From contig CM017558.1 of assembly GCA_007844125.1 (NCBI GenBank), positions 42,776,769 through 42,840,768 on the forward strand: 64,000 nucleotides of DNA, written 5' to 3'. Under the pieces are notes generated by a model. It had not been told where the DNA came from and searched no databases. It saw nothing but the letters and a program-made list of their open reading frames with translations. Every line of letters begins with the position of its first letter. Within the stretch, counting starts at the first letter, position 1. This document shows, in pieces, positions 48,462 through 61,700 of this stretch. This DNA is from Sinonovacula constricta. Taxonomy: Eukaryota > Mollusca > Bivalvia > Cardiida > Solecurtidae. Position numbers and translations under genes: made by a program.

Positions 48462-49219
48462 GTACTGAGTGTTATATTCCTAACTCATGGTCCTGCCGTG
48501 TAATGACGATAAGAAAGCTTGTAAATACTGCTGTGCTGTAAGGATGATGAAGGCATACAATGTAACCCATGTCTGTATGTAGATTTATTTATCTGATTAA
48601 TATATTTTAAAGGAATCGACAGATTTAATTCATATTTGGTATATAGACATATATATTGATGTGACAAGTTGCGGCATCTTATGCCCATTGTCTCAGGATA
48701 TTTTAAACCAAAAGGCGAATCCATGTCCAGTAAACAAATTTCTAGTTGAGTTGTTTCCCTTTTATCATCATTTCCAGTGGTGGAGGAATTAGCGTCCTTT
48801 CTATGTGGTTCAGATCCCTGGATGGCATCCTAAAATATTGTTAATTGTATTCATTGAAAAGACTCCTTAAAAGAGAATTTATAAACCAAAATAATTTAAT
48901 GAACATTAATATAGTTAAATAATCTTTTAGTTAAATTTTCTACTTTTTCTATTTCATCTATGTAAATTTTACTTCTCAGAATAAGAGTGATTTGTTTTAT
49001 TTATATACATATCTATCAGTTGGTTTGATCTTTGATAAGTCTTCATGTAGCTTAGTGATTTAGAGATAGGATAACATAGGGAAGAGAATGTAAGCAAGTC
49101 TGAATCTCAAACCCAGGATCATTCGCAACAAGGAGAGTATGCTACCAACTGTGTAAAATGAGCAGTCTACACGTTTTCTCCCTACCTCATGTCTACCCTA
49201 ATAGTTTGATGTCTTCTAG
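48462..49219. other. Intron 14
   Basis: Non-repetitive AT-rich intron without a tandem array. No gene was seen. Confidence 0.6.
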
Positions 49220-49358
49220 GCCCCTGAGATGGTGTTACGTCGTTGTATGAGTCTGCAAGGAGAGATAGAGGAGGTGGTGTTTAAGCTGGAAAGAGAGAGA
49301 TGGGCAGATGAGTGGCGAAGGAAGAAGGATGGTGGGGATGTTTCACAGGCAATCACTG
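49220..49358 (+). CDS. HAUS5: HAUS5-like exon 15
   Basis: Reads APEMVLRRCMSLQGEIEEVV, FKLERERWADEWRRKKDGGD and VSQAIT. It fits the human [20 protein letters not shown] segment followed by a charged helix. The acceptor is TGTCTTCTAG and the donor GTAAGA. It enters in phase 0 and leaves in phase 1, agreeing with both neighbours. Confidence 0.9.
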
Positions 49359-49907
49359 GTAAGAAGGGTTGCTGCATCTTTTGTTAAGATAAGTTTGACT
49401 CGGCCATTTGCATCTTAAGTTCTGTAATATTTCTTCAGGCATGTTTAAGAGATGTACACCTTTTTAATCAAGTAAACAATTTTTTTCAACATTGTGCAAT
49501 TTGTAATTTCCTGTTCTGGACAGATTATACCCCCGTTCATCCCCTCCCCCCCCCCCCCACAAAAAACAACAACAACAACAAAACAAAATAACAACAACAA
49601 TAAAAAAAACAACGCCACCCCACCACTACATAATGAACACAACAGCACTGCTGGTTTAGCTTGATCTCTTGATCTATCCATGGATTGTAACCTGTGAGAC
49701 TAAACAAGCTAGTTTATTTTACCGGAGAGTAAAAGGTCTTCTTAGTACATTATATTAAACAGCCTAAAGTACAAGTCAAAATGGTCAAGGTCGTTTTTGT
49801 AGACTATTATTTGTGTTTGAAACCCATATAATACAACAGACACTTGAAGTTATTCAATTATACTAATGACATACATATGTGTTTGTTTTTCTGTGATCTC
49901 TCCCCAG
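49359..49907. other. Intron 15 with C-run and CAA microsatellite
   Basis: Otherwise unique intron. A cytosine run followed by CAACAACAA-type repeats lies at about 49546-49620. Confidence 0.7.
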
Positions 49908-50040
49908 AGCTGTGTGAGCGAGTTAAGGAGGAAGACACAAGACAGATACAAAGAAGTTTACCACTACTGCAACAGAAAGTGACCAACCTTGGGGCTGCCA
50001 TGTCACATTGTATAAGAACCAAGGAATCTGCTAATGCTTG
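49908..50040 (+). CDS. HAUS5: HAUS5-like exon 16
   Basis: Reads LCERVKEEDTRQIQRSLPLL, QQKVTNLGAAMSHCIRTKES and ANA, a helical segment that fits human [20 protein letters not shown]. The acceptor is TCTCTCCCCAG and the donor GTGAGT. It completes a Glu codon with exon 15 and its last two bases plus the first base of exon 17 give the first Trp of WWEQPGQ. Confidence 0.9.
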
Positions 50041-50472
50041 GTGAGTCTCACACTATAAAGATACAATAAAACTATAAGTCTTGTTGGAAGGAAGAGAGAT
50101 ATCCTTTATTGATAAACTTTTTCTCATTTTATGATCTTTTTACATGTTGAGTGGCTTAATTATTTAACATAAGATGTTATTTACAAATGATTTAAGCTAT
50201 ATACCAATAGTGGTCTTGTTTGTCAGTTGCCGTTTCGCTATAATTAATATTGGGGTTGTCTTATTCTGACCCTTCGTCTTGAGTTGCAGAGCTAAACCAG
50301 TTCTTATGGTTTCAATTTCTGTCTGTTAGCTTAATAATCTCCAGCTTACTAAGATTTTATTTTTATTCTTTAATGTTTATATTTTTAAACCGCAACAGAA
50401 AAGTGTCCAAAATGCAATATAACGCATAGAAGCCCTCAACTCAAATCCTATTTTTTCTTGCTTATGATCTAG
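50041..50472. other. Intron 16
   Basis: Non-repetitive AT-rich intron; nothing else was seen. Confidence 0.6.
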
Positions 50473-50809
50473 GTGGGAGCAGCCAGGTCAGAGTTGTGTC
50501 CCCTGGTACACTGTTGAGAACAAATCTCTCAAGCACTACCTTGAACAATGGACAGCCCTGGCAACCAACCTGCGACAGCTCATTGTGGACAAGTCTCAAG
50601 GGTTGTATGCTGGACCAGTGGACAGCCCTGACAACGAACCTGTGACAGCTTATCGTGGACAAGTCTTAAGGATTGTGTGCTGGACCAGTGGACAGCCCTG
50701 GCAACCAACTTGCGACAGCTCATCATGGACAAGACTTAAGGGTTGTGTGCTGGACCAGTGGACAGCCCTGGCAACCAACCTGCGGCAGCTCATCATGGAC
50801 AAGACTTAA
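50473..50809 (+). CDS. HAUS5: HAUS5-like terminal exon 17 with lost stop and repeat-coded extension
   Basis: Reads WWEQPGQSCVPWYTVENKSL (first Trp split with exon 16) and then KHYLEQWTALATNLRQLIVD, KS. WWEQPGQ is identical to the human C-terminal motif. The ancestral end is probably VDKS followed by TAA, as in many later copies, but here the codon at 50597-50599 is CAA. Translation then runs through three 70-bp units in three successive frames, since 70 is one more than a multiple of three. It returns to the first frame, repeats WTALATNLRQLI and stops at TAA 50807-50809. The extension is about 70 residues. Confidence 0.85.
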
Positions 50810-51940
50810 GGGTTGTGTGCTGGACCAGTGGACAGCCCTGGCAACCAACCTGCGACAGCTCATCATGGACAAGACTTAAGGGTTGTGTGCTGGACCAGTG
50901 GACAGCCCTGGCAACCAACCTGCGACAGCTCATCATGGACAAGACTTAAGGGTTGTGTGCTGGACCAGTGGACAGCCCTGGCATCCAACCTGTGACAGCT
51001 TATCGTGGACAAGACTTAAGGGTTGTGTGCTGGACCAGTGGACAGCCCTGGCAACCAACCTGCGACAGCTTATCATGGACAAGTCTTAAGGCTTGTGTGC
51101 TGGACCTTTGGACAGCCCTGGCATCCAACCTGTGACAGCTTATCGTGGACAAGACTTAAGGGTTGTGTGCTGGACCAGTGGACAGCCCTGGCAACCAACC
51201 TGCGACAGCTTATCATGGACAAGACTTAAAGGTTGTGTGCTGGACCAGTGGACAGCCCTGGCAATCAACTTGCGACAGCTTATCATGGACAAGACTTAAG
51301 GGTTGTGTGCTGGACCAGTGGACAGCCCTGGCATCCAACCTGTGACAGCTCATCGTGGACAAGTCTTAAGGGTTGTGTGCTGGACCAGTGGACAGCCCTG
51401 GCAACCAACCTGTGACATCTCATCGTGAACAAGTCTTAAGGGTTGTGTGCTGGACCAGTGGACAGCCTTGGCATCCAACCTGTGACAGCTTATCGTGGAC
51501 AAGTCTAAAGGGTTGTGTGCTGGACCAGTGGACAGCCTTGGCAACCAACCTTCGACAGCTTATCGTTGACAAGTCTTAAGGGTTGTGTGCTGGACCAGTG
51601 GACAGCCCTGGCAACCAACCTGCGACAGCTCATCGTGGACAAGTCTTAAGGGTTGTGTGCTGGACCAGTGGACAGCCCTGGCAACCAACCTGTGACAGCT
51701 GATCGTGGACAAGTCTAAAGGGTTGTGTGCTGGACCAGTGGACAGCCCTGGCAACCAACCTGTGACATCTCATCGTGGACAAGTCTTAAGGGTTGTGTGC
51801 TGAACCAGTGGACAGCCTTGGCAACCAACCTGCGACAGCCTATCGTAGACAAGTCTAAAGGGTTGTGTGCTGGACCAGTGGACAGCCCTGGCAACCAACC
51901 TGCGACAGCTCATCGTGGACAAGTCTTAAGTGTTGTGTGC
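50531..51940 (+). repeat. 70-bp array of the terminal coding sequence and stop
   Basis: About 20 copies of TGGACAGCCCTGGCAACCAA, CCTGCGACAGCTCATCGTGG, ACAAGTCTTAAGGGTTGTGT and GCTGGACCAG. The first copy is part of exon 17 and is translated as WTALATNLRQLIVDKS. Most copies keep the TAA after AAGTCT or AAGACT; two or more have AAA in its place. Period length is strictly 70 bp throughout. Confidence 0.97.
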
Positions 51941-51954
51941 CAAGCTGAAACAGA

Positions 51955-52732
51955 TGTTAATTTTATTAAATGAGCTCAAAGACGATAGTTGACCAACTTT
52001 TGCTTAGACTGATGTGAGTGTTAGTGTCATGTTATCAGAATTTATTCATAACTAGTCTAGATCAGTTTTAAAGTTAATGTATCAATATTAAAACAACAGA
52101 AGTATCGTTAATATTTACTATTTGTGATTTAGGCTTCACCTTGGTCACATTTTGGCTGATTTCTCGGCTCTAGCTGCCTTCTGCATGTTAGCATACCATT
52201 TTCAAAAAAGATTGGATGTGTCACTTCTAGTGATGTTGTGACCAATATCTTTGTTTTAAGTTGGCAGCTGTCAGGTAGGCATTTATGCTACTGTTTGCTA
52301 TGACTTTCCTCGTCAGAGAAAACAAAGAATTTTGAGTAGATGTTATACGGACTAATATAATTTTAATTCAGCATTATCCCTATCTAAGCTCATACCGATG
52401 CCTTTACTATTTCTGTTCAAACAAGTATTCACACAAATGACCCCAGGGCTCTGACTGTCGGCAGGCAAGTGACTGCAACTAGTTTAATGTGCCTTGAAGA
52501 AAATTCTAATTGCTAACTATTCAGGATATAAATGTGACCATGGTTTATATTGGACTTTATTTATATAACAATATGCAGGTGTTATTGTTGGAAGGGACAC
52601 TTGTCTAACATCCCATGTCAACTAGAACACAGCCTCACCTGGAAGACTTGGCTCTGAAATTCATACTGCCTAATGAAACGTTGAAAAAACATGTAACTAT
52701 AACTGTGGAATAAAATGCTTAATTTACAGTCT
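51955..52732. other. Probable 3' UTR or downstream unique sequence
   Basis: Unique AT-rich sequence between the 70-bp array and the 38-bp array. It holds a consensus polyadenylation signal near its end and no other gene. Confidence 0.5.
52709..52714 (+). promoter_or_regulatory. Candidate polyadenylation signal AATAAA
   Basis: An exact AATAAA stands about 1.9 kb after the predicted stop and just before the 38-bp array. It is the first clear match downstream of the last exon that I noticed. A chance match in AT-rich DNA is possible. Confidence 0.35.
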
Positions 52733-55700
52733 GTGTCTACTAGAAGTCATCCTCACAAGGCCTGGCTCTGGTGTCTACTAGAAGTCATCCTCACAAGGCC
52801 TGGCTCTGGTGTCTACTAGAAGTCATCTTCACAAGGCCTGGCTCTGGTGTCTACTAGAAGTCATCCTCACAAGGCCTGGCTCTGGTGTCTACTAGAAGTC
52901 ATCTTCACAAGGCCTGGATCTGGTGTCTACTAGAAGTCATCTTCACAAGGCCTGGCTCTGGTGTCTACTAGAAGTCATCCTCACAAGGCCTGGCTCTGGT
53001 GTCTACTATGTCATCCTCACAAGGCCTGGCTCTGGTGTCTACTGGCAGTCATCCTCACAAGGCCTGGCTCTGGTGTCTACTGGCAGTCATCCTCACAAGG
53101 CCTGGCTCTGGTGTCTACTGGCAGTCATCCTCACAAGGCCTGGCTCTGGTGTCTACTAGAAGTCATCCTCACAAGGCCTGGCTCTGGTGTCTACTAGAAG
53201 TCATCCTCACAAGGCCTGGCTCTGGTGTCTACTAGAAGTCATCCTCACAAGGCCTGGCTCTGGTGTCTACTAGAAGTCATCCTCACAAGGCCTGGCTCTG
53301 GTGTCTACTAGATGTAATCTTCACAAGGCCTGGCTCTGATGTCTACCAGAAGTCATCCTCACAAGGCCTGGCTCTGGTGTCTATACTAGAAGTCATCCTC
53401 ACAAGGCCTGGCTCTGATGTCTACTGGCAGTCATCCTCACAAGGCCTGGCTCTGATGTCTACTGGCAGTCATCTTCACAAGGCCTGGCTCTGGTGTCTAC
53501 TAGAAGTCATCCTCACAAGGCCTGGCTCTGGTGTCTACTAGAAGTCATCCTCACAAGGCCTGGCTCTGGTGTCTACTAGAAGTCATCCTCACAAGGCCTT
53601 GCTCTGGTGTCTACTGACAGCCATCCTCACAAGGCCTGGCTCTGGTGTCTACTAGAAGTCATCCTCACAAGGCCTGGCTCTGGTGTCTTTTAGAAGTCAT
53701 CCTCACAAGGCCTGGCTCTGGTGTCTACTAGAAGTCATCCTCACAAGGCCTGGCTCTGGTGTCTACTAGAAGTCATCCTCACAAGGCCTGGCTCTGGTGT
53801 CTACTAGAAGTCATCCTCACAAGGCCTGGCTCTGGTGTCTACTAGAAGTCATCTTCACAAGGCCTGGCTCTGGTGTCTACTAGAAGTCATCCTCACAAGG
53901 CCTGGCTCTGGTGTCTACTAGAAGTCATCCTCACAAGGCCTGGCTCTGGTGTCTACTAGAAGTCATCCTCACAAGGCCTGGCTCTGGTGTCTACTAGAAG
54001 TCATCCTCACAAGGCCTGGCTCTGGTGTCTACTAGATGTCATCCTCACAAGGCCTGGCTCTGGTGTCTACTAGAAGTCATCCTCACAAGGCCTGGCTCTG
54101 GTGTCTACTATGTCATCCTCACACGGCCTAGCTCTGGTGTCTACTATGTCATCCTCACAAGGCCTGGCTCTGGTGTCTACTATGTCATCCTCACAAGGCC
54201 TGGCTCTGGTGTCTACTATGTCATCCTCACAAGGCCTGGCTCTGGTGTCTACTATGTCATCCTCACAAGGTCTGGCTCTGGTGTCTACTATGTCATCCTC
54301 ACAAGGTCTGGCTCTGGTGTCTACTATGTCATCCTCACAAGGCCTAGCTCTGGTGTCTACTATGTCATCCTCACAAGGCCTGGCTCTGGTGTCTACTAGA
54401 AGTCATCCTCACAAGGCCTAGCTCTGGTGTCTACTATGTCATCCTCACAAGGCCTGGCTCTGGTGTCTACTATGTCATTCTCACAAGGCCTGGCTCTGGT
54501 GTCTACTATGTCATCCTCACAAGGCCTGGCTCTGGTGTCTACTATGTCATCCTCACAAGGCCTGGCTCTGGTGTCTACTAGATGTCATCTTCACAAGGCC
54601 TGGCTCTGGTGTCCATACTAGAAGTCATCCTCACAAGGCCTGGCTCTGGTGTCTACTAGAAGTCATCCTCACAAGGCCTGGCTCTGGTGTCTACTAGATG
54701 TCATCCTCACAAGGCCTGGCTCTGGTGTCTACTAGAAGTCATCCTCACAAGGCCTGGCTCTGGTGTCTACTATGTCATCCTCACACGGCCTAGCTCTGGT
54801 GTCTACTATGTCATCCTCACAAGGCCTGGCTCTGGTGTCTACTATGTCATCCTCACAAGGCCTGGCTCTGGTGTCTACTATGTCATCCTCACAAGGCCTG
54901 GCTCTGGTGTCTACTATGTCATCCTCACAAGGTCTGGCTCTGGTGTCTACTATGTCATCCTCACAAGGTCTGGCTCTGGTGTCTACTATGTCATCCTCAC
55001 AAGGCCTGGCTCTGGTGTCTACTAGAAGTCATCCTCACAAGGCCTAGCTCTGGTGTCTACTATGTCATCCTCACAAGGCCTGGCTCTGGTGTCTACTATG
55101 TCATTCTCACAAGGCCTGGCTCTGGTGTCTACTATGTCATCCTCACAAGGCCTGGCTCTGGTGTCTACTATGTCATCCTCACAAGGCCTGGCTCTGGTGT
55201 CTACTAGATGTCATCTTCACAAGGCCTGGCTCTGGTGTCTACTGGCAGTCATCTTCACAAGGCCTGGCTCTGGTGTCTACTAGAAGTCATCCTCACAAGG
55301 CCTGGCTCTGGTGTCTACTAGAAGTCATCCTCACAAGGCCTGGCTCTTGTGTCTACTAGAAGTCATCCTCACAAGGCCTGGCTCTGGTGTCTACTAGAAG
55401 TCATCCTCACAAGGCCTGGCTCTGGTGTCTACTAGAAGTCATCCTCACAAGGCCTGGCTCTGGTGTCTACTAGAAGTCATCCTCACAAGGCCTGGCTCTG
55501 GTGTCAACTGGCAGTCATCCTCACAAGGCCTGCCTCTGGTGTTTACTGGCAGTCATCCTCACAAGGCCTGGCTCTGGTGTCTACTAGAAGTCATCCTCAC
55601 AAGGCCTGGCTCTGGTGTCTACTAGAAGTCATCCTCACAAGGCCTGGCTCTGGTGTCTACTAGAAATCATCCTCACAAGGCCTGGCTCTGGTGTCTACTA

Positions 55701-58700
55701 GAAGTCATCCTCACAAGGCCTGGCTCTGGTGTCTACTAGAAGTCATCTTCACAAGGCCTGGCTCTTGTGTCTACTAGAAGTCATCCTCACAAGGCCTGGC
55801 TCTGGTGTCTACTAGAAGTCATCCTCACAAGGCCTGGCTCTGGTGTCTACTAGAAGTCATCCTCACAAGGTCTGGCTCTGGTGTCTACTATGTCATCCTC
55901 ACAAGGCCTAGCTCTGGTGTCTACTATGTCATCCTCACAAGGCCTGGCTCTGGTGTCTACTAGAAGTCATCCTCACAAGGCCTAGCTCTGGTGTCTACTA
56001 TGTCATCCTCACAAGGCCTGGCTCTGGTGTCTACTATGTCATTCTCACAAGGCCTGGCTCTGGTGTCTACTATGTCATCCTCACAAGGCCTGGCTCTGGT
56101 GTCTACTATGTCATCCTCACAAGGCCTGGCTCTGGTGTCTACTAGATGTCATCTTCACAAGGCCTGGCTCTGGTTTCTACTGGCAGTCATCTTCACAAGG
56201 CCTGGCTCTGGTGTCTACTAGAAGTCATCCTCACAAGGCCTGGCTCTGGTGTCTACTAGAAGTCATCCTCACAAGGCCTGGCTCTTGTGTCTACTAGAAG
56301 TCATCCTCACAAGGCCTGGCTCTGGTGTCTACTAGAAGTCATCCTCACAAGGCCTGGCTCTGGTGTCTACTAGAAGTCATCCTCACAAGGCCTGGCTCTG
56401 GTGTCTACTAGAAGTCATCCTCACAAGGCCTGGCTCTGGTGTCAACTGGCAGTCATCCTCACAAGGCCTGCCTCTGGTGTTTACTGGCAGTCATCCTCAC
56501 AAGGCCTGGCTCTGGTGTCTACTAGAAGTCATCCTCACAAGGCCTGGCTCTGCTGTCTACTAGAAGTCATCCTCACAAGGCCTGGCTCTGGTGTCTACTA
56601 GAAATCATCCTCACAAGGCCTGGCTCTGGTGTCTACTAGAAGTCATCCTCACAAGGCCTGGCTCTGGTGTCTACTAGAAGTCATCTTCACAAGGCCTGGC
56701 TCTGGTGTCTACTAGAAGTCATCCTCACAAGGCCTGGCTCTGGTGTCTACTAGAAGTCATCCTCACAAGGCCTGGCTCTGGTGTCTACTAGAAGTCATCC
56801 TCACAAGGCCTGGCTCTGGTGTCTACTAGAAGTCATCCTCACAAGGCCTGGCTCTGGTGTCTACTAGAAGTCATCCTCACAAGGCCTGGCTCTGGTGTCT
56901 ACTAGAAGTCATCCTCACAAGGCCTGGCTCTGGTGTCTACTAGATGTCATCTTCACAAGGCCTGGCTCTGGTGTCTACTAGAAGTCATCCTCACAAGGCC
57001 TGGCTCTGGTGTCTATACTAGAAGTCATCCTCACAAGGCCTGGCTCTGGTGTCTACTGGCAGTCATCTTCACAAGGCCTGGCTCTGGTGTCTACTAGAAG
57101 TCATCCTCACAAGGCCTGGCTCTGGTGTCTACTAGAAGTCATCCTCACAAGGCCTGGCTCTGGTGTCTACTAGAAGTCATCCTCACAAGGCCTGGCTCTG
57201 GTGTCTACTAGAAGTCATCCTCACAAGGCCTGGCTCTGGTGTCTACTAGAAGTCATCTTCACAAGGCCTGGCTCTGGTGTCTACTAGAAGTCATCCTCAC
57301 AAGGCCTGGCTCTGGTGTCTACTAGAAGTCATCCTCACAAGGCCTGGCTCTGGTGTCTACTAGAAGTCATCCTCACAAGGCCTGGCTCTGGTGTCTACTA
57401 GAAGTCATCCTCACAAGGCCTGGCTCTGGTGTCTACTAGAAGTCATCCTCACAAGGCCTGGCTCTGGTGTCTACTAGATGTCATCTTCACAAGGCCTGGC
57501 TCTGGTGTCTATACTAGAAGTCATCCTCACAAGGCCTGGCTCTGGTGTCTACTGGCAGTCATCTTCACAAGGCCTGGCTCTGGTGTCTACTAGAAGTCAT
57601 CCTCACAAGGCCTGGCTCTGGTGTCTACTAGAAGTCATCCTCACAAGGCCTGGCTCTTGTGTTTACCAGAAGTCATCCTCACAAGGCCTGGCTCTGGTGT
57701 CTACTATGTCATTCTCACAAGGCCTGGCTCTGGTGTCTACTATGTCATCCTCACAAGGCCTGGCTCTGGTGTCTACTATGTCATCCTCACAAGGCCTGGC
57801 TCTGGTGTCTACTATGTCATCCTCACAAGGCCTGGCTCTGGTGTCTACTAGAAGTTATCCTCACAAGGCCTGGCTCTGGTGTCTATACTAGAAGTCATCC
57901 TCACAAGGCCTGGCTCTGGTGTCTACTGGCAGTCATCCTCACAAGGCCTGGCTCTGGTGTCTACTAGAAGTCATCTTCACAAGGCCTGGCTCTAGTGTCT
58001 ACTAGAAGTCATCCTCACAAGGCCTGGCTCTGGTGTCTACTAGAAGTCATCCTCACAAGGCCTGGCTCTGGTGTCTACTAGAAGTCATCCTCACAAGGCC
58101 TGGCTCTGGTGTCTATACTAGAAGTCATCCTCACAAGGCCTGGCTCTGGTGTCTACTAGAAGTCATCCTCACAAGGCCTGGCTCTGGTGTCTACTAGAAG
58201 TCATCCTCACAAGGCCTGGCTCTGGTGTCTACTAGAAGTCATCCTCACAAGGCCTGGCTCTGGTGTCTATACTAGAAGTCATCCTCACAAGGCCTGGCTC
58301 TGGTGTCTACTAGAAGTCATCCTCACAAGGCCTGGCTCTGGTGTCTACTAGAAGTCATCCTCACAAGGCCTGGCTCTGGTGTCTACTAGAAGTCATCCTC
58401 ACAAAGCCTGGCTCTGGTGTCTACTAGAAGTCATCCTCACAAGGCCTGGCTCTGGTGTCTACTAGAAGTCATCCTCACAAGGCCTGGCTCTGGTGTCTAC
58501 TAGATGTAATCTTCACAAGGCCTGGCTCTGATGTCTACTAGAAGTCATCCTCACAAGGCCTGGCTCTGGTGTCTATACTAGAAGTCATCCTCACAAGGCC
58601 TGGCTCTGATGTCTACTGGCAGTCATCTTCACAAGGCCTGGCTCTGGTGTCTACTAGAAGTCATCCTCACAAGGCCTGGCTCTGGTGTCTACTAGAAGTC

Positions 58701-61700
58701 ATCCTCACAAGGCCTGGCTCTGGTGTCTACTAGAAGTCATCCTCACAAGGCCTTGCTCTGGTGTCTACTAGAAGTCATCCTCACAAGGCCTGGCTCTGGT
58801 GTCTACTAGAAGTCATCCTCACAAGGCCTGGCTCTGGTGTCTTTTAGAAGTCATCCTCACAAGGCCTGGCTCTGGTGTCTACTAGAAGTCATCCTCACAA
58901 GGCCTGGCTCTGGTGTCTACTAGAAATCATCCTCACAAGGCCTGGCTCTGGTGTCTACTAGAAGTCATCCTCACAAGGCCTGGCTCTGTTGTCTACTAGA
59001 AGTCATCTTCACAAGGCCTGGCTCTGGTGTCTACTAGAAGTCATCCTCACAAGGCCTGGCTCTGGTGTCTACTAGAAGTCATCCTCACAAGGCCTGGCTC
59101 TGGTGTCTACTAGAAGTCATCCTCACAAGGCCTGGCTCTGGTGTCTACTAGAAGTCATCCTCACAAGGCCTGGCTCTGGTGTCTACTAGAAGTCATCCTC
59201 ACAAGGCCTGGCTCTGGTGTCTAGTAGATGTCATCTTCACAAGGCCTGGCTCTGGTGTCCATACTAGAATTCATCCTCACAAGGCCTGGCTCTGGTGTCT
59301 ACTGGCAGTCATCTTCACAAGGCCTGGCTCTGGTGTCTACTAGAAGTCATCCTCACAAGGCCTGGCTCTGGTGTCTACTAGAAGTCATCCTCACAAGGCC
59401 TGGCTCTTGTGTCTACTAGAAGTCATCCTCACAAGGCCTGGCTCTGGTGTCTACTAGAAGTCATCCTCACAAGGCCTGGCTCTGGTGTCTACTAGAAGTC
59501 ATCCTCACAAGGCCTGGCTCTGGTGTCTACTAGAAGTCATCCTCACAAGGCCTGGCTCTGGTGTCAACTGGCAGTCATCCTCACAAGGCCTGGCTCTGGT
59601 GTCTACTGGCAGTCATCCTCACAAGGCCTGGCTCTGGTGTCTACTAGAAGTCATCCTCACAAGGCCTGGCTCTGGTGTCTACTAGAAGTCATCCTCACAA
59701 GGCCTGGCTCTGGTGTCTTTTAGAAGTCATCCTCACAAGGCCTGGCTCTGGTGTCTACTAGAAGTCATCCTCACAAGGCCTGGCTCTGGTGTCTACTAGA
59801 AATCATCCTCACAAGGCCTGGCTCTGGTGTCTACTAGAAGTCATCCTCACAAGGCCTGGCTCTGTTGTCTACTAGAAGTCATCTTCACAAGGCCTGGCTC
59901 TGGTGTCTACTAGAAGTCATCCTCACAAGGCCTGGCTCTGGTGTCTACTAGAAGTCATCCTCACAAGGCCTGGCTCTGGTGTCTACTAGAAGTCATCCTC
60001 ACAAGGCCTGGCTCTGGTGTCTACTAGAAGTCATCCTCACAAGGCCTGGCTCTGGTGTCTACTAGAAGTCATCCTCACAAGGCCTGGCTCTGGTGTCTAG
60101 TAGATGTCATCTTCACAAGGCCTGGCTCTGGTGTCCATACTAGAATTCATCCTCACAAGGCCTGGCTCTGGTGTCTACTGGCAGTCATCTTCACAAGGCC
60201 TGGCTCTGGTGTCTACTAGAAGTCATCCTCACAAGGCCTGGCTCTGGTGTCTACTAGAAGTCATCCTCACAAGGCCTGGCTCTTGTGTCTACTAGAAGTC
60301 ATCCTCACAAGGCCTGGCTCTGGTGTCTACTAGAAGTCATCCTCACAAGGCCTGGCTCTGGTGTCTACTAGAAGTCATCCTCACAAGGCCTGGCTCTGGT
60401 GTCTACTAGAAGTCATCCTCACAAGGCCTGGCTCTGGTGTCAACTGGCAGTCATCCTCACAAGGCCTGGCTCTGGTGTCTACTGGCAGTCATCCTCACAA
60501 GGCCTGGCTCTGGTGTCTACTAGAAGTCATCCTCACAAGGCCTGGCTCTGGTGTCTACTAGAAGTCATCCTCACAAGGCCTGGCTCTGGTGTCTACTAGA
60601 AATCATCCTCACAAGGCCTGGCTCTGGTGTCTACTAGAAGTCATCCTCACAAGGCCTGGCTCTGGTGTCTACTAGAAGTCATCTTCACAAGGCCTGGCTC
60701 TGGTGTCTACTAGAAGTCATCCTCACAAGGCCTGGCTCTGGTGTCTACTAGAAGTCATCCTCACAAGGCCTGGCTCTGGTGTCTACTAGAAGTCATCCTC
60801 ACAAGGCCTGGCTCTGGTGTCTACTAGAAGTCATCCTCACAAGGCCTGGCTCTGGTGTCTACTAGAAGTCATCCTCACAAGGCCTGGCTCTGGTGTCTAC
60901 TAGAAGTCATCCTCACAAGGCCTGGCTCTGGTGTCTACTAGATGTCATCTTCACAAGGCCTGGCTCTGGTGTCTACTAGAAGTCATCCTCACAAGGCCTG
61001 GCTCTGGTGTCTATACTAGAAGTCATCCTCACAAGGCCTGGCTCTGGTGTCTACTGGCAGTCATCTTCACAAGGCCTGGCTCTGGTGTCTACTAGAAGTC
61101 ATCCTCACAAGGCCTGGCTCTGGTGTCTACTAGAAGTCATCCTCACAAGGCCTGGCTCTGGTGTCTACTAGAAGTCATCCTCACAAGGCCTGGCTCTGGT
61201 GTCTACTAGAAGTCATCCTCACAAGGCCTGGCTCTGGTGTCTACTAGAAGTCATCCTCACAAGGCCTGGCTCTGGTGTCTTTTAGAAGTCATCCTCACAA
61301 GGCCTGGCTCTGGTGTCTTCTATGTCATCCTCACAAGGCCTGGCTCTGGTGTCTACTAGAAGTCATCCTCACAAGGCCTGGCTCTGGTGTCTACTAGAAG
61401 TCATCCTCACAAGGCCTGGCTCTGGTGTCTACTATGTCATCCTCACAAGGCCTGGCTCTGATGTCTATACTAGAAGTCATCCTCACAAGGCCTGGCTCTG
61501 GTGTCTATACTAGAAGTCATCCTCACAAGGCCTGGCTCTGGTGTATACTAGAAGTCATCCTCACAAGGCCTGGCTCTGGTGTCTACTGGCAGTCATCTTC
61601 ACAAGGCCTGGCTCTGGTGTCTTTTAGAAGTCATCCTCACAAGGCCTGGCTCTGGTGTCTACTAGAAGTCATCCTCACAAGGCCTGGCTCTGGTGTCTAC

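Larger units (their letters stand above)
1525..50809 (+). other. HAUS5: HAUS5-like gene, whole span (about 17 exons)
   Basis: HAUS5 is one of eight subunits of the augmin complex, which binds spindle microtubules and recruits the gamma-tubulin ring complex for branching nucleation. The exons follow human HAUS5 order: N-terminal LCQGPTAAIW and VKGNL blocks, coiled-coil segments, a KGN block, a SIHQL block and a C-terminal WWEQPGQ motif. Phases agree at most junctions: 1-2, 2-3, 3-4, 5-6, 6-7, 8-9, 9-10, 13-14, 14-15, 15-16 and 16-17. Problems are seen in exons 5, 7, 10 and 12 and at the normal stop codon. Introns are loaded with minisatellites; intron 8 alone is about 12.2 kb and intron 13 about 11 kb. 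The identification rests on remembered family sequence, not on a search. Confidence 0.85.

Noticed and set aside
49445..49681. Minus-strand frame of 78 codons
   Set aside because: It is driven by the C-run and CAA microsatellite in intron 15.
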